This document shows positions 53,126-64,000 of a stretch of DNA of 64,000 bases, in pieces. This stretch comes from Guillardia theta CCMP2712 (lineage: Eukaryota > Cryptophyceae > Pyrenomonadales > Geminigeraceae): NCBI RefSeq assembly GCF_000315625.1, contig NW_005434673.1:865631-929630 (forward strand), written 5' to 3'. The notes below the pieces were generated by a model, which saw only the letters and a list, made by a program, of their open reading frames with translations, had not been told where the DNA came from and did not search any database. Each line of letters opens with the position of its first letter. Within the stretch, counting starts at the first letter, position 1. A program made the translations under genes and the position numbers.

Positions 53126-55253
53126 ATGGCGGGAAGGAGCAGCACAGGGACAGAGCTCTTCCTCTTCCTCCTCCTCCTCCTCTCCTCTCCTCCTCTCCTC
53201 TCTGCATTTATCCTGCAGTCTGCCCCCCTCAACGCCTTCCATGCCCGCTGCTCTCGCTCTGCCTGCTTGAAGAAAGCTCCTTCGAGGACGAAGGCCAGCG
53301 CGAGAGTCCTCATGTCGGCTATCAGAGATGTCGCGATGGAGGTTGTGGGGAGCTGACATGATCATTGAGGAGCTGACGGAGAAGCATGCAGAGCGACATC
53401 CTCAACATCGCGTCCCTCGCATCTCGCCCTCTTCCGAACCGGTGACTCGTTGACATCCAGGAAGGGTTGGCTGATGAATTGCAGGCCCGACGGGACCATC
53501 GTCTGCGTCCTCTACTCTTCGGTGGAGGATATGAGCCTGCAGGTAAGGAGGAGGAGGAGGAGGAGGAGGAGGAGGAGGAGGGGTTCAACAAATCCCTCAG
53601 GCGATCAACATGGACTTCGAACGGCTAGCTGAAGTGTTCCCCGATTGTGTATGTGCAACACGAAACTTGCCAAACGAACAGCATGACTCTTGGTGAACAG
53701 ATCTTCTTGAGATGCTACAAGGAGTACGAGGGTTCTTCCATCACGTTTGCAAGTGAGAGGAGGGGAGGAGGAAAAGGACTTGCTGTACTCATGCTTCTTT
53801 CACCAGCTCGCCAAGTCGTCTCCTTCCCGACCTTTGAGTACTTCTACAAGGGCACTCAGGTCTGCAAGCTGGCAGGATCTGTCGGTACAGGAGGTGAGAT
53901 GTGAAGGGCAGGTAGCGAGGACAACCGGCCCGAACTTGAATGAAGTCAAAGAAAAGATCAGACAGTTTGGATTCGTAAGTTGCTGATGTTTGTGATCGCC
54001 ATCGAATGACCATACACCGCAGATAGTGTCAAAGACCGACCTGTTCTCAGGTTCCTCCCTCCCTCCCTCCCTCCCTCCCTCCCTCCCTCCCTCCCTCCCT
54101 CCCTCACTCACTCACTCACTCACTCACTCACTCACTCACTCACTCCCTCCCTCACTCACTCACTCCCTTTCTCCGTCATCAATGTCTCTGCAGACTCCGC
54201 AAGCTCCTGGTCGAAGCAAGGGATCAAGGAGCCTCAGGTGCTGGCACATCCTGGATCCACGTAATCCTAACACTCCTGGAAGGATCCGACGAAGCTCGCT
54301 TGGGACAGGGAGGCAGATAATGCAGCAAGTGATCGAGCGGGAAAGAGTGTTGGCACCCTCCTCAGTCTCTTTCCGCAGGGAGTGGGAGGATGGCGAGCTC
54401 TTCCGGACCATCTTCTACCCCTCGTGAGTTCATCGTTTCTCCTGATCCTTATTGTCATTGTTACCATCATGGCCTCCTGCTCCATCATCATCACCATCAT
54501 CATCATCGTCCTCCTCCTCATCGACATCATCAGTAGCGGCAGCATCTGTCTCATCATTCTGCTCTGTACCTCACCCCCCCCCTCCCCCTCGTCTTGCCTC
54601 GAACGTGTTTGTCACCCTCATCTTGTCCTCCCTCACTCTCTTTCAGGTACCACCATGAGGTTCATCCCAGGAGGGATGGGGCAGCAGGCGGCAGAAATCA
54701 TTCGGGAGAAGGGAAGCACGCTTGATAGGTCGAAAGCCTCCTCCTCCTCCTCCTCCTCCTCTTCCTCCTCCTCCTCCTCCTCCTCCTCCTCCTCCTCCTC
54801 CTCCTCCTCCGTCTTTCCATATCTTAAGCTTTTCTACCGTGTGTTGCTCTACCTCTCCTTCCCCCTCAGCTTGCCCCCTCCCTTGCTCACTTGCTTCTCA
54901 GCTTTCAAGCAGCAAGGAGAGGAGGAGACAATGAGGGTGTTCAGCTGCCAGGAGGCGGATCAGGAGGAGCAGGAGGAGCGTATGAGCAAGGTTTCAAGTT
55001 CTGGAAAGAAAGATTCGAAGAGATTGTAAAGGACGGCGATGGGAAATCGACGGGCAAGAATGAGCAGGTGAGAGAGTAGGATCATGTTGGTACAGTCACG
55101 GGGGGATGGGAGAGGGGGGGGAGGACGAGGAGGAGGAGGAGGAGGAGGACGAGGGGGTTGATGGTGACTGTACAGGACAACAGCGGGAAGCGAAGGGACG
55201 TCGATGCGGATTCAATCATCGACAACATTTGGGATTCTCCTGACTACAAGTAG
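53126..55253 (+). CDS. Probable plastid-targeted thioredoxin-fold protein, multi-exon
   Basis: ATG 53126 gives a textbook leader (TELFLFLLLLLSSPPLLSAF) with Phe at the predicted cleavage point. A basic Ser/Ala-rich stretch follows (HARCSRSACLKKAPSRTKAS), the bipartite signal of red-lineage secondary plastids. Later exons: PDGTIVCVLYSSVEDMSLQ (53479-53541), AINMDFERLAEVFPDCV (about 53599-53650), FLRCYKEYEGSSITFAS, and VVSFPTFEYFYKGTQVCKLA (about 53818-53890), which has the cis-Pro-type SFPTF.FF..G of thioredoxins. The usual CxxC is not seen; CVLYSS stands at that place, so redox activity is doubtful. Following exons (REWEDGELFRTIFYPS; MRFIPGGMGQQAAEIIREKG; YEQGFKFWKERFEEIVKDGD) end in DADSIIDNIWDSPDYK and TAG at 55251-55253. 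Exon order downstream of the fold is inferred. Confidence 0.6.
54053..54170. repeat. (CCCT)n to (CACT)n compound microsatellite
   Basis: About thirteen CCCT tetramers pass abruptly into about ten CACT tetramers, then mixed units. It lies in an intron of the thioredoxin-fold gene. Frames over it are artefacts. Confidence 0.9.
54735..54812. repeat. (TCC)n microsatellite
   Basis: About 24 TCC triplets, one interrupted as TCT, in an intron of the thioredoxin-fold gene. A shorter (GGA)n tract lies at 53546-53580 on the same strand and a (GGA)n tract at 55130-55152. Confidence 0.9.
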
Positions 55254-55361
55254 AACTCTTTCACCCCGAAGAGAATGAAATGTTTGAGGGAAAGGCGAAA
55301 TGGAGGAGGTCTGAGAAAAATGAAGAGGGGAGGGAGGGAGGGGACAGCTGGGTGGTGAGGA

Positions 55362-55406
<45 letters not shown>

Positions 55407-55605
55407 GAGAAGAGGAACTAAGGAGTTCGGAGACAAACTTCCATTCAAACATGTCAGGATCTCCTTTGGTCGAACCTCAAAGATCTGCAACAGTCGATCT
55501 CAAAACACGGTTGTCCTCCTCCCCCTCCCCCTCCCCCTCCCCCTCCACCACCACCACCACCTCCTCCTCCTCCCCCTCTCCTCCTTCTCCTGCTCCTCGC
55601 TCTCT
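55254..55605. repeat. Tail-to-tail spacer with (GGAGCA)n and (CCCCCT)n tracts
   Basis: Spacer between the thioredoxin-fold gene (stop 55253) and the Sfi1-like gene (inferred end 55606). It holds about eight GAGCAG hexamers at 55363-55407 and C/T-rich repeats at 55513-55600. Nothing coding is supported. Confidence 0.6.
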
Positions 55606-58600
55606 TCACCTTCTTGCATTTAACTCCCTGGCGGAAAGCCGCAGCGGAAGGTTGACCAAGGCGTCTTGGGATTGGAGCCTTGTGGGAACGTTGGCGCTCT
55701 CTCGAAAGATTGTGCTCAATGACGGAGAGTCATTGGCGAGAGATGTTATAGTTGACATGTCCGCTCTGTCGCTCTTGTACGTTTGTACATCTGCTCCTGA
55801 AGTTCTCTTCGTCTGTGTGAGTTTTGTTGTCCTGAGGTGATCGGCCGCAGACTGCAGAGCGTCTTGGCAGGAGAAGCTCATGACATCTTTCTCCTGCACA
55901 TCAAAATGTTATGGTGATGGGTATCAGGTGCAGCTGCATCGTGATCGACTCTGCTTTCGTTGTCTTCACATGGTAAACCATATCATCGGGATCATTGTTG
56001 TCAACAGCAACAACATCATCATCGAAACCATTCGCTCGCATCTCCGTCATCATTAACATCACCGCCACCTCACTGGTCGAAAATCATTCATCTTCATCGA
56101 CATCTCCGAGGGCATCATTATCACAGCGTTCGGATTTCTTTACCTTCTGCAAGACGATGTTTTGCAACTCCAGTGCGTCTCCTTTCTTCTTCTCCTTCTG
56201 AAGCTCAGCGATGGTGCTGTTATGAGCACTGATAGACTGTTACAAAGATCAGAGCGTGAAGGGGAACGAAGACAGAAGAGAAGATGTAAGAATACACAAA
56301 TACAGGAAATTTGCCTTTGAGCAAGAGATAGAAAGAAACAAGAGACGGGAATGGAAGAAAAATGAGAGTGAAGGAAATATTGTAGCTATTTGCACACCTT
56401 GACAAGCTCGGCCTTGCTCTCTTGCAGCTCTCTTACAAGCTTCTGCTCGCGATCGTTGAGATGCTTCAAGAGAAGTTTCATCTTCTCGTCCAGCCCGTCC
56501 GCGTCCGTCTGCAGCACTTACATGGTCAGGAAGACATCTTGTTGCAACAGCAAGACAACGTTGAAATCTGCAATGACTCTCTTGTAATTGTCAATCTCAC
56601 GGTCTTTGAGAAGTAATTGCTGCCTGATGGAATCTTGTGAGATTTACAGGAAGAGAGAAAGTTTGAGCAACATGCAATCTTCTTTCATGCTCTCGATCGC
56701 TGCATCTTTCTGTTTGGTGCCGTTAGAATGCAGCAGATAGAAAAGACGACAGAAGCAGCAAAGGCGAGACATGAGAGATGTGCAAATGACAGAGAGGAGA
56801 GGAGAGGAGAGGAGAGGAGAGGAGAGGAGAGGAGAGGAGAGGAGAGGAGAGAAGAGGAGAGGAGAGGAGAGGAGAGAAGAGGTGCGGAGGGGAGATACAA
56901 ACACTGACCCTGCTGCAATCTTGCTGAGCATCATGATATTTCTGTTTGACTTCGTTTGCACTGCTCACAAACTTCATCATCAGCCGCTGGTCGGTGAAAT
57001 CCTTCCAAAGGCGGAAGGTGCGATGAATCTGGAACATGCAGTGAGCAAGTCGGCGGCTGAACATGGAGTGGGCGCAAACTTTTCGATTCGGCTCGATGAT
57101 GGATAGGTTGTGGATGCTGAATTCGTTTCGTCTTCTCATCATCGTCGCAAAAAGTCTCATGGAGATGAAGAACAATCTGGTCAGACTTCGCTTTCTGAGC
57201 TGGAGGAGAATGGAAGAAAGATGGAGACTCGACCTTGCTGCAGACAAGCTGTCAAGGGAAGAAGAAGATTGAGATGAAAAAGTATGAAGATGAAGTGACA
57301 AGGGAAGACAAGAGCCAGGGAGACATTGACATCATATATGACATCTTAAGTCAACGATCGTCAGCAACAGTCTTGATCACCTGCCCTGGCATGCGCGGCG
57401 AAAATCTTGAAGTGGAAATAAATGAATCTTTTCCGATCATTCTCATGATGAGAGGAGAAGAAATGTTTGTTGGAGGATCGAACGAGGCAAAACTGAGTCT
57501 CAACTCCCCAGCTTTGAAGATGTGTTTTGAGCATCGACCTCCTGTTGGACCTTGCAACAATCTTGTCGAGCTTTCTGAATGTCTTGTTTGCAAACAAGGT
57601 AAGTTTCCATGTCATGAATACATTGAGTCGTCTTGCAGACAGCGAGTGGTCACATTCCGTCGAGAGTCTTCTTCTCAACTCAACAAGCGCTAGTGTCCGC
57701 CATGCTCTCAGGACACTCTGTCTTGCCCTCAAGCGTCTTCTCGACACGTACCGCAAGCATGCGATGATCGTAGTCTGACTTCTGAGCGTGCGGCAGCCCC
57801 ATGCTCTCATACAAGAGGTCAGACACCGAAGACCAGCCCTCGTCCTCCCCCTCCTCGAGAGCTTCTTGAATCTCCTCGTCATCATGGCCTCTTCCAACCA
57901 TCTCATGAAGCTTGCTCGTTTTGCAAGCATGTCTCTTCTCTGCCTCGCCCTCACAGCCCCTCTCCTCACCCTCCTCGCACGATGGAAAGTTGCCAACCAG
58001 CATGCAAAAGCACTCATTCCCAAGTTGACCTTGCTGGATTGTTGGGGATCATTGATTTGCTGACAGATGTTTCTCAATCTCGAGCAGTGACGGTACCACC
58101 TGACAAGCAGAACAGACAGAAATGCTTGCCTGTCTTTCTCTTTCTTTGACATTAAGACTTCTTGGCTCTTGTTCTGCTTCTCCACCACCATAACATGATA
58201 CATCGCCCTGAATGACAACAGCACCTGCCGTGTCTCTCCCAGCCTTCGCATACGGCGAACTGCTGCATTTACCCCTCTCACTTCCCTCCAACCTGTCAGA
58301 TGTCGGTACAACAACTTCCTCTTGGCAGACAAAGATGATGTAACGTTGAATTTCACTTCACAGCACATCTTGATGAACAAGATAGACTTTCTCCAGCCAG
58401 CAAACAATCTCCTCATCTTCATCGCCTGCCCAACAATATCATCTGACCTCCCTTCACAGCTTCTCCCAGGCTCACCTCAAGTCTGCTGAACATTACCCTT
58501 GAGTCTGCGACTTTCTTGCTCAAAGACAACCAGCACAACACTTGGAGTCCCCTTCTTCTCACTCTTTCAACCTTGTCGCATACATGTCGAGCTTTCACCT

Positions 58601-61095
58601 TGTCGTCTGCAAACCCGAGAAGAGTGTGGAAAGCAAAATTTTTCATCCTCACGCTCTTTGCAACCATCATATCGCTGCTCTTCTTACGGCAAACCTTGGA
58701 GCGAGTCATCAGCGTACGCCAAGAGGACGTCAAAGTAGCCAGAAGCCGAAGGAGAATGCGGGAGAAGAGAGCTTGCACTTTCCTCCGGCGCAGCCCGATG
58801 GTTCTGGCGTGTCGAGCAAGGGAGGAGAAGTGAAACTTGAGGCAGGAGCGAGAACTTCGATCGTTGATCTTCGACTGCGCAACGAGATGCCTCCTGGACA
58901 TTGAAGTGACAGCAGCCCAGGTCTGAAAGCTCAACTGAAGGTGTTTCTGAAAGACAAGAGACAAAGTCCTTGCCATGATGTTCAGCCTGTGTTGCATCTC
59001 GAACAAGTGATCCTTCCAACCTCCGAACAGCACCTTCAGCTGGTTCTGCCCTTTCCTCATCCTCAAGTTTTGCAACCTCAACCTTCCCTCCTTCATCTCT
59101 TGCGCATTGACGCTCAGCTTCTCAAAGCAAACCCCAACATCTCCTCTCATCCTCTCCTTGAAGCTCCTCCGGCACTTCACCAAGATCCCCACGTGCCTCC
59201 TCCATGCCGCCATCATCGTCCGCACGGTGATCAGGCTGAACTTGGAGCGCATGAAGGCAGCTCGTTTCAGCCTGTTGGAGAAGGAAATCTGAGAGTAGAT
59301 CGCATGACTCCACATAGAGAAGTATCTCCTGGAGCATGAAACTCCTTGCCCCATGTTCCACCTCAGCAGCAGATTCTTCAGCTTCTTCTCCGAGTCCTTC
59401 ACGTGCAACCAGCTTGCAAACATTTCCACCACCGTCATCCTCATCCTCTTGGATGAAAGCGCCATCTCCTTTTTCCTGTTCCTCGCAACAGCTCAGTCAG
59501 AAACCTCGTCTTGACTGGTCCCCCCCACACGCAAACGCAAGCAGTACCTCCAGAGGTTCTTCGTCGACACGATGCTCTTCAACTGGCAGAAGGCAGACTG
59601 CAACAGCCCCGCCCTGCTTGCCATCAATGCCGACTGAGACATTTTCCTGGCCTTGCACAGTCTCTTCCAACCGCGCAAGATCACTTGCAGGTTGTAACTG
59701 ACGAAGTTAACGCCAATCCGCTTCATCACGTTGAGATTCTTCACCCTCTTCCTCCACTCTGAGAAACTCGCAGCCATGATCGACTTCTCTTGTCCCTTCA
59801 CCACAACCTTCATCAGCGACGTCCTGCTCTCCGGCCTCATGGCATTGAACGAAATCTTCATCACATCATGCGCGCTGACCTTCCTCTGCAAGCTCTTCAG
59901 GAAGTGTCCCATCCGCAGGACCTTGGACTTGGCGCTGAGAGCCCAAGTCAAGAACATGAGATGAGCTACCCGATGCCTCTGCATCTTCACAACGTGCTGC
60001 ACCAGGAACGCGTCGAAGTTGGCAAACGCCTTCCTCATTGCAGCTCCGCTCTCCCTCCTGACTTCTCTCAGCTCCTGCTCTTGAATGCGGAGAGCCTCTT
60101 TCAGCTCCTCTATCCTCGCACCCATCGTCGCCTCAATCTCATCATGGTATTGCAACTTCAACGCCTGCTCATCGCAGCTCGCATGCAGCGTCCTTAACGC
60201 TTCCTTGCGTTCAGCCAACTCCTCATCTCTCTCCTCAAGCTTCCTTCTCTCTCCACTGCAAGCTTGTTCAAGTTTTGACATCTCAACTTTCATCTCCTCA
60301 ACATCCTTGAGGAGCTCATCTCGCTCCCTTTCCAACATCTCCTCCTTCCTTCTCAGCCCATCCACCTCTGTCTGCAGCCTCCCGATGCTATCCGCCAACT
60401 CAGAGCCCTTTTTCACCTCGCTCGCAACTTTCGCTTGCAGCTCATGCTGCTTTGCAGTAGCGCTCTCCATCATCTCATCAAAGCATGCCTTGAGGGTTTG
60501 ATACTTGGCTTGCAGCTCTGAAAACTGTTCATCCCTGCTGTGTATGTAACCTTCCAGCTGCAGAATCTTTGAGCCTGACTCTCTGTCTTTTTGCGCCACC
60601 TTCTCCAGATTTCGCTGCAGCACATCGAGGTTGGTCTCATTGGCTGCAAGGTGCTCTTGCAAGGTCTTGTTGAACATCCTGGCATGCAGAATCTCTCCGT
60701 CCTTCTTCTTCAGCTCCCTCCGGAGCTCGTACTCCCTGTCGTATGGCAGCCCCCCTCCTGAAACCTCTTGTCTATGCTCTTGACATGCGATGCAGTCGAA
60801 AACTCGCTGATGGTCGACTCGATCGTTGTGTTGAACATCGTCGACTCTTCGTTGCTCTCAAGGTGAAGCTTCCGCTGCGCCCTCTTGGTCGGCGGGACCA
60901 GAAAGCTGATCGAATTCTCTGCATGATCGCTGAAGAGAGCGCTCTCTGCCTCAGCCAGGGTCTTGAGAAATGCCTGACCCCCTGCAGACATCGTTCAGTC
61001 AAGAGCGAGGGAGGTAGACGCAGAAACTCACGACGGACGCTGGCGGTTGAGGTTTCAATGGAGGAGTTGAGGTCATAATCGACTCGATTGGTCAT
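55606..61095 (-). CDS. Sfi1-like centrin-binding repeat protein with coiled coils, multi-exon
   Basis: Probable centrosome or basal-body scaffold. Exon 1 starts at ATG 61095 (MTNRVDYDLNSSIETSTASV) and splices by GTGAGT to RGQAFLKTLAEAESALF. A long coiled coil follows (60680-60000, for example LQRNLEKVAQKDRESGSKIL and ERERDELLKDVEEMKVEMSK). Three large exons (about 60000-59495, 59465-58420, 58415-57600) then carry many degenerate helices with Trp at intervals of about 30-35 residues: FSEWRKRVKNL, LRGWKRLC, MMAAWRRHVG, LFGGWKDHLFE, FQTWAAV, FMRWLEEA, VLRAWRTLAL, VFMTWKLTLF and LQSWGVE. This is the Sfi1 pattern. A further repeat exon lies at 57300-56900 (FRLWKDFTDQRLMM). C-terminal coiled-coil exons (KMKLLLKHLNDREQKLVREL) lie near 56400-56600, and an end exon at about 55890-55606. 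The 3' part is the least certain. Confidence 0.7.
56793..56882. repeat. (GGAGA)n purine tract in an intron
   Basis: About seventeen GGAGA pentamers with a few single-base changes, all purine on the plus strand for about 90 bp. It lies between exons of the Sfi1-like gene, whose transcript therefore carries a (TCTCC)n pyrimidine tract upstream of an acceptor. Frames over it on both strands are artefacts. Confidence 0.9.
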
Positions 61096-61862
61096 TGTAG
61101 TCACGATCAACGATCTCAATAGTTAAGATACACAGTACAACATTCTGCCCTTAAGTTGAGTCCATGTTCGGTGATATATGACGGTGAACGCTGCACGCCA
61201 CTCTCTCTCCGCCCCCTTATTTCTTGATCTGATTGCTTCTCAATCCTCTATTTTTTGCCATCCCCCTCGCATGCATCGGTCCTCTGTTTCCTTTCTTTCC
61301 TCCTGCTCACAACCCGCATGCCCTATGATCCTCTTGTCCGCTCTGCTTCTGCTCATCTCTTGTTTCTCTCTTCCTCTCTTCCCCTCTTCCTCGCTTGCTC
61401 TCTCTCCATCTTCCATCTCCCGCCTTCATCTTCTGCTCCCACTAGCAGGCATAACTAAACAGACCTTGTTGTGAGTGCACAGCTTATAGCACTAGTTTTA
61501 AAGATATTGACTAAATATTTTGGTACAAAGATTGGTACAAGGAACACATTTCAGGACGGTACAAATCATGATGAGTGTTTTCCAAAACTGGTACAAATCA
61601 GTACTGGATTATTCTTTATAATCAAGTTGTATGTGACTTAGCCGAAAAAATGGTGAAAGGCGGGTGAGACATAATCGTTGTATGCAAACACATCTGCGCA
61701 GTTTATACCAATATTACACTGACTTGGTTGTAAGTCATCTTACAGTCCGGTAGGCTATTGCATGTCAATCGCTGCTCTCCATGTCAACGTCTGAATGAAG
61801 TGGAGAATGAGTCTGTTGGGTCAGGCTTCGAGCAGCGTCAATTCTTCTTACCCTACACAAAG
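61096..61862. other. Spacer with four GGTACAA words beside the recombinase gene
   Basis: Bases 61190-61450 are pyrimidine-rich, the probable promoter side of the Sfi1-like gene. From 61520 to 61600 GGTACAA occurs four times (61522, 61534, 61558, 61590), the last inside GGTACAAATCAGTACTGG. They lie about 270 bp beyond the recombinase stop. They could mark an element end or recombinase binding sites, or be chance in AT-rich DNA. Confidence 0.4.
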
Positions 61863-64000
61863 TCAGTCACTGTCCATTGCAATGTAACATGTCCACACGC
61901 ACCGTCGTACACCTTCGTCACGGTTGGCAACCGCATTCCTCTTCCTCTTGTTCTTTCGGCCTGTGTTGCTCCGACATAACCTTTTGTACATAGTCGTGTA
62001 TGAAAGCTCGGTGAATCTTTTTCTCTGTTTTTTCCATGCATTCGGTCCATACTTCTCCTTGACAAGTTCAACGTAACCATGATTGAAGCACTCTGAATAG
62101 TTCTCATGGTCGATCCCAATATCAGTACTCAAATTTGCAAGTCTTCTGCCCATTACCTCGATGGCCAACATGACTGCTTTTGCTTTGCAAAGGTTCTTCT
62201 TCATGTTGGCACATACTAGATCTGTTCCTTCCAAACGTTTGAGTGGACCAATACGCTTCCATTCTCCATTAATCTTCTCCTCTTGCCCTAGGTGCCATTT
62301 CTGCCACATACTTTTGCACGGCGTCTTCTGAGGGAAAATAAAACCTTGAGGTACAGGATGTTGCATCCCCCCCCATGTAAACGTTTCGCCTTCAATCAGT
62401 ATGCCTGTCCTGTCGTCAATAATTGGCAGTTCCCCTCCACCCCCTCTCCCTGTCAGTTCCTCAGGACCCTGCATCCTGAGTCTCGACGTCAGAAGTCCTT
62501 GCATGATTTCACTGAATCCTGTATTCATCATGGATGTCAGATCCTCCCGCAGCTTTTCCAGATCTCGTTGAGCTAGTGGAATGGCTCCGTTCACCTCAAA
62601 GTTTCTAATGATCAGCTCGTAAATGTCTTGCGGTAGCGAAGTTGAAACATTCAACACTGTATCGTGCAACAGCTTTGTTCCCTGTTCTTGACTCTCTCGC
62701 AGCTTCCTGATTTCAGCCACATTCATCACGTGCATCGGAACTCCACTGCAGGTCATACCGCATTCTTCGCATTCCCCGCGACAAACACTGATATGATGCT
62801 CTTTCAATTCTTGTAAAAATTGCATTGTTCTTGAGCCTTTCACTGCAAAAACAGGTGACCCCCATAGGAAGTGGTGACTTGGAAACATGTCTTTGAGACG
62901 GTCCAGATGGTACACTATCTGCGCAAGGAACATTGGTAAACATCTCTTGTAGCTGTCCGGGAACGTGTCGTATCCATCAATGAACTTGTGCATACCAATA
63001 TCGTTGATTCTTGCCAGACCTTCTCTTGTGAAATGAGGAGGTAACACATCGAAATTCTCGCTCTTGGTGTTGTTCCCTGCTAGAATACGCCCACAGTATT
63101 GATCATTGCCTGGTTCCACTGTTCCGATGTACCTGTCCTTGGTGTTGCCTAAGGACCAGCTGGCTCGTTGAAATATTGATGTACTGACTGGTCCTCCCGG
63201 AATGCCTAGTAGATGCGTCACGCTCCCCTTCCTAAAACTGTGCGAACCTGCACATTTCAATCTCAGTCTCAAGACTTCCTCAGGCTAGCACTTACCAACA
63301 TCCCTCCATACTTCCTCCTGCATGTCCTCTGTGGACAATACCCTTCTCAAGACTTGGCCAAACCTCTGCTTCTGGTCGTTTCCCAGAAAAAATTTGGTGT
63401 GACTTATCCTCATTCTGGTTTGGGAAAACGCATACAAAGCAATGGCCAAGATAGGACAAGACATAGGTTTGTTGGGTGCTGCAAATATGTGCCTTGTTCT
63501 GGGAGAAAAAATGTCGGCGTCAACACCCCCTTGGTCCATCTTGGTCTTCAATATTGTCAGCTTCAAGCAGTCGTTCTCCCAATCAAAGTGTTCAAGATGT
63601 AGAATGTCTAAAGTTTCGCTTCTACAGCAACAGTTCCACATGATCGTGGTACCAGCAAATCCGAACAAGCCTGTTGATCCTATTTCTCGTGCCATAGTGT
63701 CTGAACGTATCTGGGTCATCTTTTCACAAATAATTCCATACTCTCTCACTGCCAAGACACTTTTGCCTTCTTTCAATTTCATCACTCCCGTGGATTTCTT
63801 TTGAGTAACCACCCTTCCATAACCTTTGATGAGTCGACTGAGCCGGTCGTTTAAAGTACTGCCCGATGGCATTCCAGTCGCGTCAAAAGCTACATTTCTG
63901 TCTCTGTAATATGCTTTCAACGCACTCTTGTACACCTGCAGTGCTCCTAACGACAGCGTTCTCTTGCTTGCCTGGTATCCTGAAATGTCCTCGTTCTCAC
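61863..64000 (-). CDS. Crypton-like tyrosine recombinase with long C-terminal region, 5' end beyond the window
   Basis: DNA breaking-rejoining enzyme of a mobile element. The 5' exon (64000-63296) carries SALKAYYRDRNVAF and the first catalytic Arg in CCRSETLDILHLEHFDW, with a Lys in ILKTKMDQGG. A 48-nt intron (GTAAGT...GTGCAG, 63295-63248) is spliced, giving DVG|SHSFRKGSVTHLLG, which restores the HxxR box exactly. W and the nucleophile Tyr follow in ASWSLGNTKDRYIG. After the catalytic domain come about 430 more residues: a Cys cluster (CRGECEECGMTCSG), FTWGGMQHPVPQGFIFPQ, KSMWQKWHLGQEEKINGEWK then RLEGTDLV, and a basic tail (GRKNKRKRNAV), stop at 61865-61863. The W/L-rich part recalls the GCR1_C-type DNA-binding domain of Cryptons. 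All catalytic residues seem present. Confidence 0.85.

Noticed and set aside
1-64000. tRNA, rRNA and other structured RNA genes
   Set aside because: None was recognised by eye on either strand. A covariance-model scan would be decisive, and absence here is not proof.

Overview
The window is nuclear DNA of a eukaryote. Genes lie on both strands and are cut by many short GT-AG introns; one in the tyrosine recombinase is 48 nt. Pyrimidine-rich tracts lie upstream of several starts. Candidate AATAAA poly(A) signals are visible, and there is no operon structure or Shine-Dalgarno pattern. Several proteins open with a secretory leader, one in a form (leader, then Phe, then a basic Ser/Ala-rich stretch) used by algae with red-type secondary plastids. 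Sfi1-type and SH3 cytoskeletal proteins, a methyltransferase of the arsenite type and a tyrosine-recombinase element fit a unicellular alga. A cryptophyte such as Guillardia is my best guess, but it is an inference.

Layout. 1-7590: a large palindromic array of near-identical units. Each unit holds two small divergently transcribed genes, here called A and B, which are paralogues of each other. The array contains a 458-bp assembly gap and several decayed copies. 8637-10560: a multi-exon gene I cannot name. 10870-13756 (-): DDX21/50-type DEAD-box helicase with GUCT and C-terminal RRM. 14312-16061 (-): arsenite-methyltransferase-like gene. 17523-21285 (+): TRF4/TENT4-type nucleotidyltransferase. 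21540-23940 (-): secreted or organellar TPR protein. 24677-28829 (+): low-complexity protein with a 309-bp coding repeat and a possible beta-sandwich end. 30701-31731 (+): leader plus ankyrin protein. 32070-33952 (-): METTL21-type methyltransferase. 34392-38861 (+): SH3/coiled-coil protein. 38959-39934 (-): ricin-B-type beta-trefoil protein. 40984-43294 (+): NCA2/DGS1-like mitochondrial protein. 44014-44274 (+): small ORF. 44391-46890 (-): Gly/Ala-rich protein. 47705-49744 (+): second leader plus ankyrin protein. 49792-50655 (-): zinc-ribbon protein. 50917-52989 (-): piggyBac-derived protein lacking two catalytic Asp. 53126-55253 (+): probable plastid thioredoxin-fold protein. 55606-61095 (-): Sfi1-like centrin-binding protein. 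61863-64000 (-): Crypton-like tyrosine recombinase, running off the window.

Most genes look like independent housekeeping or structural genes. The accessory material is the A/B array at the left edge, the piggyBac-derived gene, the tyrosine-recombinase element at the right edge, and a recurring family of GC-rich CCGGGCC blocks between genes. Exon joins were made by eye from splice signals and reading frame. Gene spans are therefore more reliable than individual junctions.
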